53,535 bases of DNA from Hyphomicrobiales bacterium (GCA_900471605.1 UCEY01000045.1:55224-108758); one strand, 5' to 3'; positions 16,044 to 24,541 are shown, counted from the first letter of the stretch. The notes: generated from the letters alone by a model not told the origin. Made by a program: numbers and translations.

Positions 16044-16937
16044 TCAGGTCCGCTGCGTGACCGGTTCGTCCGCACCGTGAGGAGCCGGAGGTCCGCTCTC
16101 ACCGGAGACGTCGCGGTTTTCTACCTGAGGGTCTGGAATTTTTTCCGGGTGCTTGTCGAAAGCGATCTTCACGTCCCGGGTCAGGTCGCGGCCGGCATTC
16201 CACCAGTCGCTGCTCTTGGTCCAGTAGCGCAGCGTCAGCCTGGCGCTGCCCGCGTCGAACTCGGCCACATAGACCGTCGGCGCCGGGTCCTTCAGCACCC
16301 GCCTGTCGCTTCCGGCGATCGCCATCAGCTTGGCTTGCGCCCTGCCGATATCGCCGTCGCTGCCGATGCTGACCGAGATCTCGTTGCGGCGGGTCTTCAG
16401 CCGGCTGTAATTGGTGATCGGAACGTTCCACAGCGTCGAGTTCGGCGCCAGCCGGTAGACACCGTCAGCAGTCCGAAGCTCGGTCGCAAACAGCCCCACA
16501 TCGACGATCGTGCCGGTGACGCTGCCGGTCTCGATGCTTTCGCCGACCCGGAACGGTCGCAGGACCAGCAGCATGATGCCCGCAGCGATATTTTGCAGCG
16601 TGCCCTGCAGCGCCAGGCCCACCGCAAGGCCGATCGCGCCGAGTGCCGCGAGCACCGACGCCGTCTGCACCCCGAACTGGCCGAGCACCATGACGACGAC
16701 GAGCACCAGGATCGCGTAACGGATGATGTTGGAGAAGAACTGCGACAGCGTCGCATCGATACCGTGGATCCGGGACAGGCCGCGATGCGCCCAGCGGCTG
16801 ATCAGGCCGGCGGCCATCCAGCCGAGCACGAGCAGGACGATAGCCCCGATGGCGGAAAAGGAATACTGCACCGCGAGCGCGCTCAACTGAGCGAGTGCTG
16901 CTCTCGTGGCCACGACGAATTCCGATGCCTGGTCCAT
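16044..16937 (-). CDS. Small-conductance mechanosensitive channel (MscS family)
   Basis: 297 residues. Three membrane segments fall in the first 135 residues. The third is the glycine/alanine-rich pore helix (LAALGAIGLAVGLALQGTLQ), followed by the beta domain with FRVGESIETG and the NS-x2-WN block. The C-terminal domain is normal and ends in a Pro-rich tail. It acts in the inner membrane to release solutes on osmotic downshock. Apparently a single-gene unit. Confidence 0.92.
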   Translation of the reverse strand: MDQASEFVVATRAALAQLSALAVQYSFSAIGAIVLLVLGWMAAGLISRWAHRGLSRIHGIDATLSQFFSNIIRYAILVLVVVMVLGQFGVQTASVLAALGAIGLAVGLALQGTLQNIAAGIMLLVLRPFRVGESIETGSVTGTIVDVGLFATELRTADGVYRLAPNSTLWNVPITNYSRLKTRRNEISVSIGSDGDIGRAQAKLMAIAGSDRRVLKDPAPTVYVAEFDAGSARLTLRYWTKSSDWWNAGRDLTRDVKIAFDKHPEKIPDPQVENRDVSGESGPPAPHGADEPVTQRT

Positions 16938-17045
16938 CCGGCAATCTGCTCCCTGTTTACGGTTTCGCCGTTAATTGGCGCAGCAGGCCGCGAGGTCAAG
17001 AAAAAAATGGAGCTTTCCCGCGGCTAGCTAAACAATTAGGAAAGT

Positions 17046-17582
17046 TCAACTTTCAGCTTCAATGCGGGATTTTAGCGGCAGCACGAACGAAGCCCGCCCA
17101 TCGGTTTCGGCGCCGCGGCCGATCCCCTTGATGGCGGCGATCAGCCGGCCGTTTCGCCCAAGCATCCGGTCGCCGATCTCGATCAGCCGTGTATTCGGCG
17201 TCGCATGCGGCGCGACGCTGCGAAGCCTCGCGGCCAGTGCGAAATCGTCTTCTTCCGGGTGGAGCGAGAGCGCCGCGATCACGGCCGCGGCCGGCGATCG
17301 GGAGACGCCCATCCAGCAATGGATGACGATCGGCGCCGACTGGTCCCAGTCGCGCACGAAGGCGATCAGGCTTTCCACATGCGCGTCGCTGGGCGCGATC
17401 AGGTCGCCGGTGCCGGCAAAACCGATATCGTTCATCGCCAGCTTCAGGTGGCGGTCGGCGGAAATCACGCCCGGCCGGTGAAAGTCCTGCCTTTCGGCGA
17501 TCAGGCTCACCATTTCGCGCGCCTTGTGCCGCACGGCGGTCTCGGCGATGGCGGCAAGCGGGCAGACGACGATCGCGGTCAT
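17046..17582 (-). CDS. Tyrosine/dual-specificity phosphatase-like protein
   Basis: 178 residues. The P-loop Cys89-x5-Arg95 (HCWMGVSRS) is the signature of cysteine phosphatases, and the upstream DAHVESLIAFVRDW and following AAVIAAL helix fit the PTP fold. Asp52 in LAMNDIG may be the general acid. Substrate unknown. The start overlaps the HD gene stop by 4 bp, so it is the third gene of the YgfZ-HD-PTP operon. Confidence 0.85.
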   Translation of the reverse strand: MTAIVVCPLAAIAETAVRHKAREMVSLIAERQDFHRPGVISADRHLKLAMNDIGFAGTGDLIAPSDAHVESLIAFVRDWDQSAPIVIHCWMGVSRSPAAAVIAALSLHPEEDDFALAARLRSVAPHATPNTRLIEIGDRMLGRNGRLIAAIKGIGRGAETDGRASFVLPLKSRIEAES

Positions 17583-18202
17583 GACATTTTGCCCGAAGCG
17601 GCGCGTTCGGCCTCGATCGCATGGAAGCGGTCGAGGAAAAGCTGTTGTGCGGCAGGCGCCGGCATCGGCTGGATCGGCAGCATGTCGCGGGTGATGCCGC
17701 GCGGCTGGCCGAAGAATTTTCGCGCCTCCGTGACCGAGAAGCCGGCAAGTTCGGTCGCCTCGAAAAAGGCGGCGATCGTATCGGCCTTCTTGATCAGCGC
17801 CTTGAGCTCGCGGCTCGGATGCGGCGGCAGGCCGAAACGCAGGTGGATCGCCGCCTCGAGCCGCTGCTCGACCGCCTTGTAGCCGCCGCCGACCACCGAT
17901 TTGAACGGCGAGATCATGTCGCCGATCACATATTCCGGCGCGTCGTGAAGCATGGTCATCTGCAGCGCATCGGCCGTGCAGGCCTCGTTGCAGCGGCGAA
18001 AGATTTCTTCCACCACGAGACAGTGCTGGGCGACCGAAAACGCATGGTCGCCGCGCGTCTGGCCGTTCCAGCGCGCGACGCGGGCAAGCCCGTGGGCGAT
18101 ATCGGAAATTTCGACGTCGAGCGGCGAGGGGTCGAGCAGGTCGAGCCGCCGTCCCGACAGCATCCGTTGCCAGGCCCGTGGTGCCGTTGCCGCTGGGCTC
18201 AC
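17579..18202 (-). CDS. HD domain hydrolase (YfbR-like)
   Basis: 207 residues with HD-superfamily metal ligands: QTRGDHAFSVAQH (His), MLHDAPEYVIGD (HD plus Glu), and KKADTIAAFFEA (distal Asp). This arrangement resembles YfbR-type 5'-deoxynucleotidases and related phosphohydrolases. It starts with GTG overlapping the ygfZ stop by 4 bp, and its own stop overlaps the phosphatase start, so all three are translationally coupled. The exact nucleotide substrate is not determined. Confidence 0.85.
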   Translation of the reverse strand: MSPAATAPRAWQRMLSGRRLDLLDPSPLDVEISDIAHGLARVARWNGQTRGDHAFSVAQHCLVVEEIFRRCNEACTADALQMTMLHDAPEYVIGDMISPFKSVVGGGYKAVEQRLEAAIHLRFGLPPHPSRELKALIKKADTIAAFFEATELAGFSVTEARKFFGQPRGITRDMLPIQPMPAPAAQQLFLDRFHAIEAERAASGKMS

Positions 18203-19041
18203 GTCTCGGCCTCTTCAGCCTCGACGGGGAAGGAGAGCCCGCTCCAGGCGGGAAGCGTCAGGTTGACGGCGACATCGCCGGCAGAAAGCGGAACACCGCG
18301 CGCCAAAGCATCGCCGACGCGGTCGATGCGCACGATCGCCAGGCCCTTGTTTCCAAAAACCGATCCGAGCGTGCCGACCGGCTTGCCGCCGGCTGTGATC
18401 TCGGTGCCGGAAGCGGGCAGGGCGGCTTCGCCCGACACGATCGCCACCCGCCGCCGCGCCGTGCCGCGATGCTGCATGCGGGAGACGACTTCCTGGCCGA
18501 CATAACAGCCCTTGCGGAAGGACAGGCCGCTCGTCTGGTCGAGCAGCACGTCATGCGGAAAGGCGTCCTGCAGCGCATAGTCGTGACCGGATATCGGGAT
18601 GCCGGCTTCGGTGCGCAGGACATGATAGGCCGCTTCCGGTCCGTCATCCAGCTTGCCGGGTGCACGGGTGAGCGCGATGCCCGCCTTCGCAAAGGCCGCA
18701 TCCGTCACGGCGCCTTTGCCCGCATCCTCGCCCCAGAAAACGGAAACCCCGTCTTGCGGGCCGGCGGCGATCTCGACTGCGGCGCGCAGCTTGTACATGG
18801 TCAGCCGCCGCATCAGCGCCTCGCGCTGGGCGGTCTCGGTCTCAACGAAAAAGCCTTCGCCGTCGCGCCAGATCAGGAAATCGAACAGGATCTTGCCCTG
18901 TGGGGTGAGCAGCGCGCCCGGCCGGGCCTCGCCTTCCGGCAGCGAATCGATATCGGTGGTGATCAGACCCTGCAGGAAATCCTGCGCATCCTTGCCGGTG
19001 AGGCGGATCAGGCTTCGCGAGGGAAGGTAGGCGGCGGGCAT
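18199..19041 (-). CDS. ygfZ: YgfZ/GcvT-like folate-binding Fe-S maintenance protein
   Basis: 280 residues. An N-terminal GcvT-like domain (SLIRLTGKDAQDFLQGLITTD) is followed by the signature KGCYVGQE at 177-184, whose Cys179 is essential in the E. coli protein. YgfZ binds folate and supports assembly or repair of some Fe-S enzymes such as MiaB. It is first in the three-gene operon. Length and domain order are normal for the alphaproteobacterial form. Confidence 0.9.
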   Translation of the reverse strand: MPAAYLPSRSLIRLTGKDAQDFLQGLITTDIDSLPEGEARPGALLTPQGKILFDFLIWRDGEGFFVETETAQREALMRRLTMYKLRAAVEIAAGPQDGVSVFWGEDAGKGAVTDAAFAKAGIALTRAPGKLDDGPEAAYHVLRTEAGIPISGHDYALQDAFPHDVLLDQTSGLSFRKGCYVGQEVVSRMQHRGTARRRVAIVSGEAALPASGTEITAGGKPVGTLGSVFGNKGLAIVRIDRVGDALARGVPLSAGDVAVNLTLPAWSGLSFPVEAEEAET

Positions 19042-19369
19042 GGTGCGGCAATCCGGTTGTTCTGAGACTGAGAGTTAGTTCTTCGCAGAGGCGGCGGCAA
19101 GGCGTGCCGTCCGGTCGGATGATAAAGTTCATCGGCGATGAGGGTGCCGGAAGCTCCCACCGATCTCCCGCACGACGATACGTGGATCGCTTATGGGATG
19201 TGAAGCGGGTGCGGCACTTAACCCTTCCGCACAAGGGAGAAGGGGCGCCACACGCTGCTTCGCGCCCCATATGCGAGATGTCATCGAAGGGTCCGAAGGA
19301 CGGTGGGTAACGGGATCCCCAGAGAACGCCCGGCCGGCCGGTTCGCTCGACCGGGCGCAGGTATGGAAC
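19042..19369. other. Intergenic region without a gene
   Basis: About 330 bp. It includes a short inverted repeat CCCTTC-N7-GGGAGAAGGG near 19220 that resembles a fragment of the RIME mosaic, and the hairpin at 19327-19357. No frame has a credible ribosome site or family match. Confidence 0.5.
19327..19357 (-). terminator. Probable terminator of the 19370-19672 gene
   Basis: Seven-bp G/C arms (CGCCCGG at 19327-19333, CCGGGCG at 19351-19357). Read on the minus strand they are followed by TTCTCT. The hairpin sits 13 bp past the stop codon. Confidence 0.5.
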
Positions 19370-19672
19370 TCAGCTATTCGTGGCGTGGATGATGATCTTT
19401 CCCAGAGATACCTTTGGTGCGTCGACGCCGATGTGTGCCGCGTTTTTGGCAATCCAGTCCCTGGCCATGCCGACACTCTCGTCGATGCCTGCCTTGTCCT
19501 GGCATACGGTCATCGAGAGCCCCCCGTCGCTTTCGCTGCTCCGGGCCAGCGTGTAGCTCACAAATCCCTTTGTGGTGCGCAAAAGCTTCTCGATTTCCGC
19601 CTTGCGCTCCTCAAGGAGTGAAAATAGCTCTTTCGAGCCTTTGCCTGAGTAAGTTCTTACGACGACGTCCAT
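19370..19672 (-). CDS. Conserved hypothetical protein, ABM-like fold
   Basis: 100 residues. The pattern MDVVVRTYSGKGSKELFSLL, then KGFVSYTLARS, SMTVCQDKAGI and a C-terminal IIIHATNS strand looks like a ferredoxin-like dimeric alpha-beta barrel, as in antibiotic-biosynthesis-monooxygenase or stress-response proteins. No catalytic residues can be assigned. Two tandem palindromes lie 24-63 bp upstream of its start, so it is probably tightly controlled by a repressor. Confidence 0.65.
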   Translation of the reverse strand: MDVVVRTYSGKGSKELFSLLEERKAEIEKLLRTTKGFVSYTLARSSESDGGLSMTVCQDKAGIDESVGMARDWIAKNAAHIGVDAPKVSLGKIIIHATNS

Positions 19673-20016
19673 AATGGTTCCCTCATTTGAGCGAGGCGTT
19701 CACTATGCGAACGAAGGCGTTCACCATGTGAACGCGCGTTGTGGCGAGCATCGATCCAAGCCGACGGCTCCGGTCCTGCCGACCAACATGCTAGTGCCCC
19801 TTTATACTTCATTCGCGGATCGACCACGAGCTAAAGTTGGCGGGGCATCGTCAGGCCCGTGCTTGGCTGCGACGGGTCATGAGTTGCCGCTGGGGGATTT
19901 CCTGCGTGATGCGGGAGATGCCACGAAAGTGGCAGAGGGGGTAACGACGGCTCGGCAAATAGAGTGGTCGCGACCAGCACAAAGGCAGTCGCAAGCCCGA
20001 ATTCCCCACTCTCGCT
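19673..20016. other. Intergenic region with tandem operators, no gene
   Basis: About 340 bp. The first 65 bp carry the two palindromes described separately. The rest has no frame with a family match or ribosome site; a 128-codon frame on the + strand starting at 19674 would run through the operators and has unnatural composition. No regulator gene is present, although this is where a divergent one would be expected. Confidence 0.5.
19696..19735. promoter_or_regulatory. Two tandem palindromic operators
   Basis: Site 1 at 19696-19713 is imperfect (GCGTTC...GAACG). Site 2 at 19717-19735 is a perfect GCGTTCAC-CAT-GTGAACGC. Equivalent positions are 21 bp apart, two helical turns, favouring cooperative binding of two dimers. 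Their place just before the minus-strand gene suggests repression. Confidence 0.7.
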
Positions 20017-20757
20017 TCAATCGCCGCCGGAGAAGAACTTCCATTTGCCGTCGGGGCTGATGCCGGTGCGGAAGAAGTTGTAGTTGCCGTTCTCTTCCAT
20101 GCCGGCAAGGTCGCCGGCCGTGACGATCCGCAGGAGATCGACCCGTTCGGGCGGCGTCAGCTTCGAAAGCGGCTTGCCGGCGAAATAAGGCCAGACATAA
20201 GCTTCATCCGGCGTGCCGACGTCGAAATGCGCCGCACCGGTGGAGAGGATGTCGAGCAGGATGGCGAGAATCTCCTGGCCGTCCGCATCGCCCGAAAAGC
20301 TCTTCAGCGTTTCGATCGGATCCTCGAATTCGCCGTTCATCACCTGCGTCTGGGTCGGTCCGGTTCCCATCAGGTCACGCAGGCGGGTGACGTCGCCGGA
20401 GGCCGCGGCCTCGACCAGCTTTTCGCGCATCTGCTTGACCGGTGCCGGCAGCTTGGTCATGTCGCGAATGATCTCCGCCGGCTTGTCGTCGGCCGGCGCG
20501 GGCTTGGCGGCATTCGGGTCCGCCGGAGCGGCAGGCGTCTTGTTGTCGCCGGCCTGGGCGGATCGGTTGATCGCGGGACCCGGCTGCGGCAGGGTCGTGC
20601 CTTCGAAAGCCTGCAGGATAGCGCGGCTCTGGGCAGGCTCCGGCTCCTGAGGCTCGACGCTCGGGCGCAGTTCGGACAGCGCAAAAGCCTGGCCGCCGGC
20701 CGCAATCGCGGCAGCAAGCACGGTTGCCGCCGAAAGGCGGAGGATCAATCGGGCCAT
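20017..20757 (-). CDS. Hypothetical exported protein
   Basis: 246 residues. An N-terminal signal peptide (MARLILRLSAATVLAAAIAA) is followed by a Pro/Ala-rich disordered stretch to about residue 90 and a folded C-terminal half containing TGPTQTQVMNGEF and DEAYVWPYFAGK. It looks like a conserved rhizobial periplasmic protein of unknown role. The ATG at 20755-20757 gives a cleaner signal peptide than the one 24 bases upstream. Confidence 0.65.
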   Translation of the reverse strand: MARLILRLSAATVLAAAIAAGGQAFALSELRPSVEPQEPEPAQSRAILQAFEGTTLPQPGPAINRSAQAGDNKTPAAPADPNAAKPAPADDKPAEIIRDMTKLPAPVKQMREKLVEAAASGDVTRLRDLMGTGPTQTQVMNGEFEDPIETLKSFSGDADGQEILAILLDILSTGAAHFDVGTPDEAYVWPYFAGKPLSKLTPPERVDLLRIVTAGDLAGMEENGNYNFFRTGISPDGKWKFFSGGD

Positions 20758-20796
20758 CGTCGTTTCCGCCGCGTTCCGCATGGGAAACCTCTATCG

Positions 20797-21054
20797 TTAT
20801 TGAACGGTGCGCTCGGGGGAGAATTCGCCGGCGAGCATGCGGCTCCTGAGCGAATCAAGCATGGCTTCCGCGCCCATTTCCCCGTGTATGCGAATGGTCT
20901 CCCGCATGGCAAGGACCAGAGCTGCATCGGCGATGATTTCCGGCTCGATACCGTCGGCACGGCCGTCGGCCCATGCCTCACTCTGATATTCCAAGGCAGC
21001 CTGCATCTTCTCATGCACAATCATGTCGTCGATGTCGTTGCGGCCTGTCTGCAT
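20797..21054 (-). CDS. Small conserved hypothetical protein (85 aa)
   Basis: 85 residues, acidic, predicted entirely helical, with no membrane segment or known motif. Codon use matches its neighbours. It lies about 40 bp upstream of the exported hypothetical gene on the same strand, so they may be cotranscribed. I do not recognise a function. Confidence 0.5.
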   Translation of the reverse strand: MQTGRNDIDDMIVHEKMQAALEYQSEAWADGRADGIEPEIIADAALVLAMRETIRIHGEMGAEAMLDSLRSRMLAGEFSPERTVQ

Positions 21055-21155
21055 TCTGTCGTCCTCGGTGCCCGTTTGATTACTAGCCCGTTAAAAACTT
21101 TATCAGCCTTTTATCAAAACGACACGGCCTCCTGCCAAAAGAGGTAAATAATCCT

Positions 21156-21596
21156 CTAATTTCCGAAGCGCGCCGCGATTTCTGTCGCAAGTGTTGCGCC
21201 TTCGATACGATAACGCTCCTCGGCGGTCCTTGCCGCATCCGTGCAGGATGTATGCACGGCGGCGAACGAGCGATACCCCCGGTTGAAGGCCGCCGTCAAC
21301 CGCTCGCGACGCTTCGGCTCCGTGCCGGTGTCGGCATCCAGCAGCTGCTGCATCGAGGCCCGCCATTCCGATGTCGATGCGCCGCAGAGCGTCCGCAGGT
21401 ACTGGATGGAGCCGAGCACTTCCGCGAGCCGGGTCAGCTGCACGTCGTAGGGCGCCGGCTTTTCCCCGGCCACCGGAGGAGGAGGCGGCGCTGCCGGCTG
21501 CTGTTTGGCAGACTGGGCGGCAAGTGGCCCCGCGGCCAGCAATGCCGCCAGGAATGCCAGCAGCGTCAGGCGGCCGAGTCGCGGAAGAAGGATCAT
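21156..21596 (-). CDS. TIGR02301 family exported protein
   Basis: 146 residues: signal peptide (MILLPRLGRLTLLAFLAALL), a proline linker, and a helical domain with two conserved-looking cysteines in YLRTLCGAS and VHTSCTDA that may form a disulfide in the periplasm. The ERYRIEG block near the end fits the rhizobial family TIGR02301, whose function is unknown. An in-frame ATG 45 bases upstream would overlap the NUDIX gene and spoil the signal peptide. Confidence 0.7.
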   Translation of the reverse strand: MILLPRLGRLTLLAFLAALLAAGPLAAQSAKQQPAAPPPPPVAGEKPAPYDVQLTRLAEVLGSIQYLRTLCGASTSEWRASMQQLLDADTGTEPKRRERLTAAFNRGYRSFAAVHTSCTDAARTAEERYRIEGATLATEIAARFGN

Positions 21597-21630
21597 GAAC
21601 GGGTCTCGAAAGGGCGCGATTGCAGTTGTC

Positions 21631-22062
21631 TTAGCGGGCATTGATCTCCGCCGCCAGCCTCTCGGCGCATTCGAGCACGCTGGCCGGCACCGGCAGCGAG
21701 CGGATCTCCTCGACCGTATACCAGCCGGGATCCGCCGCGTCGTCGGCGGCGATCGCCTGCGTGTCGGAATCCGCCTCCACCCGGAAGACCGACAGGAAGA
21801 AATGCCGCCCGCCTTCTTTTTCGCTCTTCAGGTCATAGGTGGCGAAGAGCACGGGATTGCGCACGACAATCCCCGTCTCCTCCAGGAATTCCCGCACCGC
21901 CGTCTCATCCGGCGTCTCGCCGGGTTCGGCCCGCCCGCCCGGAAAGGCAAACAGATCCATCGACGGCGGGTTCACCCGCCGGATCAACAGGAACCGGCCG
22001 TCACGTTCGAGAATCGCGGAGGATGCGGCTTGCGGGGAAGGGGGCATGTCTGACGTAACCAT
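21631..22062 (-). CDS. NUDIX hydrolase
   Basis: 143 residues with a complete Nudix box at 43-65: Gly43, Glu49, Arg57-Glu58, Glu61-Glu62 and Gly64 are all in place, so Mg-dependent cleavage of a nucleoside diphosphate-X compound is expected. The FAFPGG lead-in suggests an ADP-ribose or (d)NTP-type substrate, but specificity is open. A second possible start lies at 22047. Divergent from the parDE pair. Confidence 0.87.
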   Translation of the reverse strand: MVTSDMPPSPQAASSAILERDGRFLLIRRVNPPSMDLFAFPGGRAEPGETPDETAVREFLEETGIVVRNPVLFATYDLKSEKEGGRHFFLSVFRVEADSDTQAIAADDAADPGWYTVEEIRSLPVPASVLECAERLAAEINAR

Positions 22063-22100
22063 GGGCCGGATCGCGAGGTCCCCGAAACCTGGGGGGGCGA

Positions 22101-22118
22101 TATTGTAAAAGTATTGTA
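22101..22118 (+). promoter_or_regulatory. Direct repeats upstream of parD
   Basis: TATTGTA occurs at 22101-22107 and again at 22112-22118, 11 bp apart (one helical turn), in an AT-rich stretch 34-51 bp before the antitoxin start. ParD-type antitoxins repress their own promoter at such repeats, so an operator is plausible. Confidence 0.4.
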
Positions 22119-22151
22119 TTTTATCGTATGCTTCAAGCAAAGGAGCTTGCC

Positions 22152-22412
22152 ATGGCACGGGCGAAAACATTCTCTCTCGGCGATACCTATGACGGCATTC
22201 TGGCCGACCTGGTCAAGAAAGGCCGATTCGGCACGGAGACCGAAGCCGTCCGGGCAGGCATTCGCATGCTTGCGGATTACGAGATGCGTGTCCAGTCGCT
22301 CCGGCACGCGATCAGCGCGGCGGACGCGGAAATCGAGGCGGGGCTCGGCAAGCAATACGCCTCGGGCGCCGACCTGCTCGCCGACCTCATGAGCGAGGGT
22401 GACGGTCATTAG
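22152..22412 (+). CDS. parD: ParD-family antitoxin
   Basis: 86 residues. The N-terminal ribbon-helix-helix (MARAKTFSLGDTYDGILADL, then RFGTETEAVRAGIRML) binds DNA, and the acidic C-terminal part wraps the toxin. AAAGGAG at 22139-22145 fixes this ATG rather than the one at 22128. The gene overlaps parE by 14 bp, the usual coupled order. Confidence 0.88.
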   Translation: MARAKTFSLGDTYDGILADLVKKGRFGTETEAVRAGIRMLADYEMRVQSLRHAISAADAEIEAGLGKQYASGADLLADLMSEGDGH

Positions 22413-22707
22413 CCCCAAGCGCCTCATTATCGCGCCCCTGGCACGTGAGGACTTGCGCGGCATCCGCCGCTTCATCGCAGAAAGCAGCCCCTTCTATGCG
22501 CGGGAATTCCTGGCGGACATGGCCGCAAGAATCGCCTGGATTGCCGAGGTCGACTTCACGGGCTCGCCGCGCGACCATATTTCACCGGGGCTACGCGGTT
22601 TTCCCTATCGGCAGCGCTGCATCTACTATCGGTCCTATCCCGACCGGATCGTGATTCTCCGGGTCATCCACGGAGCGCAGGATGTGAAGCCACAGGATTT
22701 TGAATAG
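22399..22707 (+). CDS. parE: ParE-family toxin (RelE/ParE superfamily)
   Basis: 102 residues starting at GTG. The pattern LAREDLRGIRRFIAE, PGLRGFPYRQRCIYYR and a final VILRVIHGAQD strand is typical of ParE toxins. Characterised members inhibit DNA gyrase; RelE-type ribosome cleavage is less likely because the classic RelE catalytic set is not visible. Intact with its antitoxin. Confidence 0.87.
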   Translation: MTVISPKRLIIAPLAREDLRGIRRFIAESSPFYAREFLADMAARIAWIAEVDFTGSPRDHISPGLRGFPYRQRCIYYRSYPDRIVILRVIHGAQDVKPQDFE

Positions 22708-22714
22708 GCAATCG

Positions 22715-23041
22715 ATGAAAACCTACCTCCTCTATGCCATCGCCACCCTGGCCGAGATCGCCGGCTGTTTTGCCTTCTGGGCGTGGTTCCGGCTGGAAAA
22801 GCCGATCTGGTGGCTGGCGCCGGGCATTCTATCGCTGATCGTGTTCGCCTGGTTGCTGGCGCTGGTGCCGAGCGAGGCGGCCGGGCGCACTTATGCGGCC
22901 TATGGCGCGATCTATATCCTCGCCTCGATCCTCTGGCTCTGGGCCGTCGAAACCAGGGTGCCGGATCGCTGGGACATTCTTGGCGTCGCGGTCTGCCTCG
23001 TCGGCGGCGCAATCATCCTGTTCGGACCCAGAAGCGCCTGA
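22715..23041 (+). CDS. ynfA: YnfA family membrane protein
   Basis: 108 residues with four membrane segments; LLYAIATLAEIAGCFAFWAW and the Ala/Gly-rich AAYGAIYILASILWLW identify the YnfA (UPF0060) family at exactly its usual length. The family resembles SMR-type small exporters. It begins 7 bp after the parE stop, so read-through from the toxin operon is possible. Confidence 0.92.
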   Translation: MKTYLLYAIATLAEIAGCFAFWAWFRLEKPIWWLAPGILSLIVFAWLLALVPSEAAGRTYAAYGAIYILASILWLWAVETRVPDRWDILGVAVCLVGGAIILFGPRSA

Positions 23042-23086
23042 TCATCGCCGCTTGACCCTCGGAAAAGCCGATGCCACATAAGGCCC

Positions 23087-23854
23087 ATGTGCGGACGCTA
23101 CGCCCTGACGGCGACCCCCAAGGATGTTTCGGAATTCTTCAGCCTGGCGGATCTCGATGATTTCCCGGCCCGCTACAATATCGCCCCGACCCAGCCGATT
23201 CTTGTCGTCATGTCCTCGGAAAAGCGCGAGCCGGGCAGCAACCTGCCGGAGCGCCGCGCCTTCCTGGCCCGCTGGGGCCTGATCCCCGGCTGGGTGAAGG
23301 ACATGAAGGAGTTTCCGCTCCTGATCAACGCGCGTTCCGAGACGGCGATCGGCAAGGCCTCCTTCCGCGCCGCCATGCGCCATCGCCGCATCCTCGTCCC
23401 CGCCACCGGCTTTTACGAATGGCGCCGGCCGCCGAAGGAAAGCGGCGTGAAACCGCAGGCCTACTGGATCCGCCCGAAGCGCGGCGGCGTCATCGCCTTT
23501 GCCGGCCTGATGGAGACCTGGTCCTCGGCGGACGGTTCCGAGGTCGATACCGCCGCGATCATGACGACGGCGGCCAACGGCGGCATCCGCCATATCCACG
23601 ACCGCATGCCGGTCGTCATCGGGCCTGAGGATTTTGCCCGCTGGCTCGACTGCAAGACCCAGGAGCCGCGCGAAGTGGCCGATCTGATGCGGCCGGTACA
23701 GGAAGATTTCTTCGAGGCGCTGCCGGTTTCCGACCTCGTCAACAAGGTCGCCAATATGGGGCCGGACCTGCAGAAACCGGTCGCGGTGGCGCAGCCGGAA
23801 GAAGAACCGCCGAAAAAGCCGAAGCCCGATTCGACCCAGATGTCGCTTTTCTAG
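23087..23854 (+). CDS. HMCES/YedK-type abasic-site protein (SRAP)
   Basis: 255 residues. Catalytic Cys2 (MCGRYALT) becomes N-terminal after Met removal and forms the DNA-protein crosslink at abasic sites. ARYNIAPTQ, GFYEWR (Glu) and HDRMPV (His) complete the SRAP active site. The protein shields abasic sites in single-stranded DNA during replication. The C-terminal 30 residues are a Lys/Pro-rich tail. No SOS box was recognised upstream by eye. Confidence 0.92.
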   Translation: MCGRYALTATPKDVSEFFSLADLDDFPARYNIAPTQPILVVMSSEKREPGSNLPERRAFLARWGLIPGWVKDMKEFPLLINARSETAIGKASFRAAMRHRRILVPATGFYEWRRPPKESGVKPQAYWIRPKRGGVIAFAGLMETWSSADGSEVDTAAIMTTAANGGIRHIHDRMPVVIGPEDFARWLDCKTQEPREVADLMRPVQEDFFEALPVSDLVNKVANMGPDLQKPVAVAQPEEEPPKKPKPDSTQMSLF

Positions 23855-23887
23855 CTTTCGCTCTGCCTCAGGACGGACCTTCCTATC

Positions 23888-24511
23888 ATGACCCTGCTTT
23901 CCGCTGGCCTATCCGGCCTCGCCCTCGGTGCTTCGCTGATCATCGCCATCGGCGCCCAGAATGCCTTCATCCTGCGCCAGGGCTTGATACGCGCCCATGT
24001 CTTCATCCTCTGCCTGATCTGCGCGCTGTCGGATGCGGTGCTGATTGCCGCCGGCGTCGCCGGGCTCGGCACGATTGTCTCGCAATCGCCGGTGCTGATC
24101 TCGGTGGTGACCCTGGGTGGCGCGGTGTTTCTCGGGTTCTACGCCTTTATGGCGTTCCGGCGGGCGGTCAGGCCTGCCGCGATGGTGGCCGGCGCGCCGG
24201 AGCCGATGGGGCTGAAGGCGGCGGTGCTCACCTGCCTGGCCTTCACCTTCCTCAATCCGCATGTCTATCTGGATACGGTCGTGCTGCTCGGCAGCCTGTC
24301 GGCGGCCTTCGAAGGGGCGGAGCGGGTGGCCTATGGCACCGGCGCGGCGATCGCCTCGTTCGTCTGGTTTTTCGGGCTCGGCTACGGCGCGCGGTTCCTG
24401 GCGCCGCTGTTTGCCAGACCCGCCGCCTGGCGGGTGCTGGATGTCGTCATCGGGGTGGTCATGAGCCTGCTCGCGCTCGGGCTCCTGTGGAGTTTCCTTG
24501 GCGGCGAATGA
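23888..24511 (+). CDS. LysE/ArgO family amino acid exporter
   Basis: 207 residues and six membrane segments. The opening block GASLIIAIGAQNAFILRQG is the LysE/ArgO hallmark, and FTFLNPHVYLDT marks the second half. Family members export lysine or arginine. No divergent LysG/ArgP regulator is present; it sits 33 bp after the SRAP gene. Confidence 0.9.
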   Translation: MTLLSAGLSGLALGASLIIAIGAQNAFILRQGLIRAHVFILCLICALSDAVLIAAGVAGLGTIVSQSPVLISVVTLGGAVFLGFYAFMAFRRAVRPAAMVAGAPEPMGLKAAVLTCLAFTFLNPHVYLDTVVLLGSLSAAFEGAERVAYGTGAAIASFVWFFGLGYGARFLAPLFARPAAWRVLDVVIGVVMSLLALGLLWSFLGGE

Positions 24512-24541
24512 GGCGGCCCGGCTCCCGTCCGGCGGGCGGGA

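Noticed and set aside
19674..20060. 128-codon + strand frame as a regulator gene for the tandem operators
   Set aside because: It starts inside the operator region, has no helix-turn-helix and no ribosome site.
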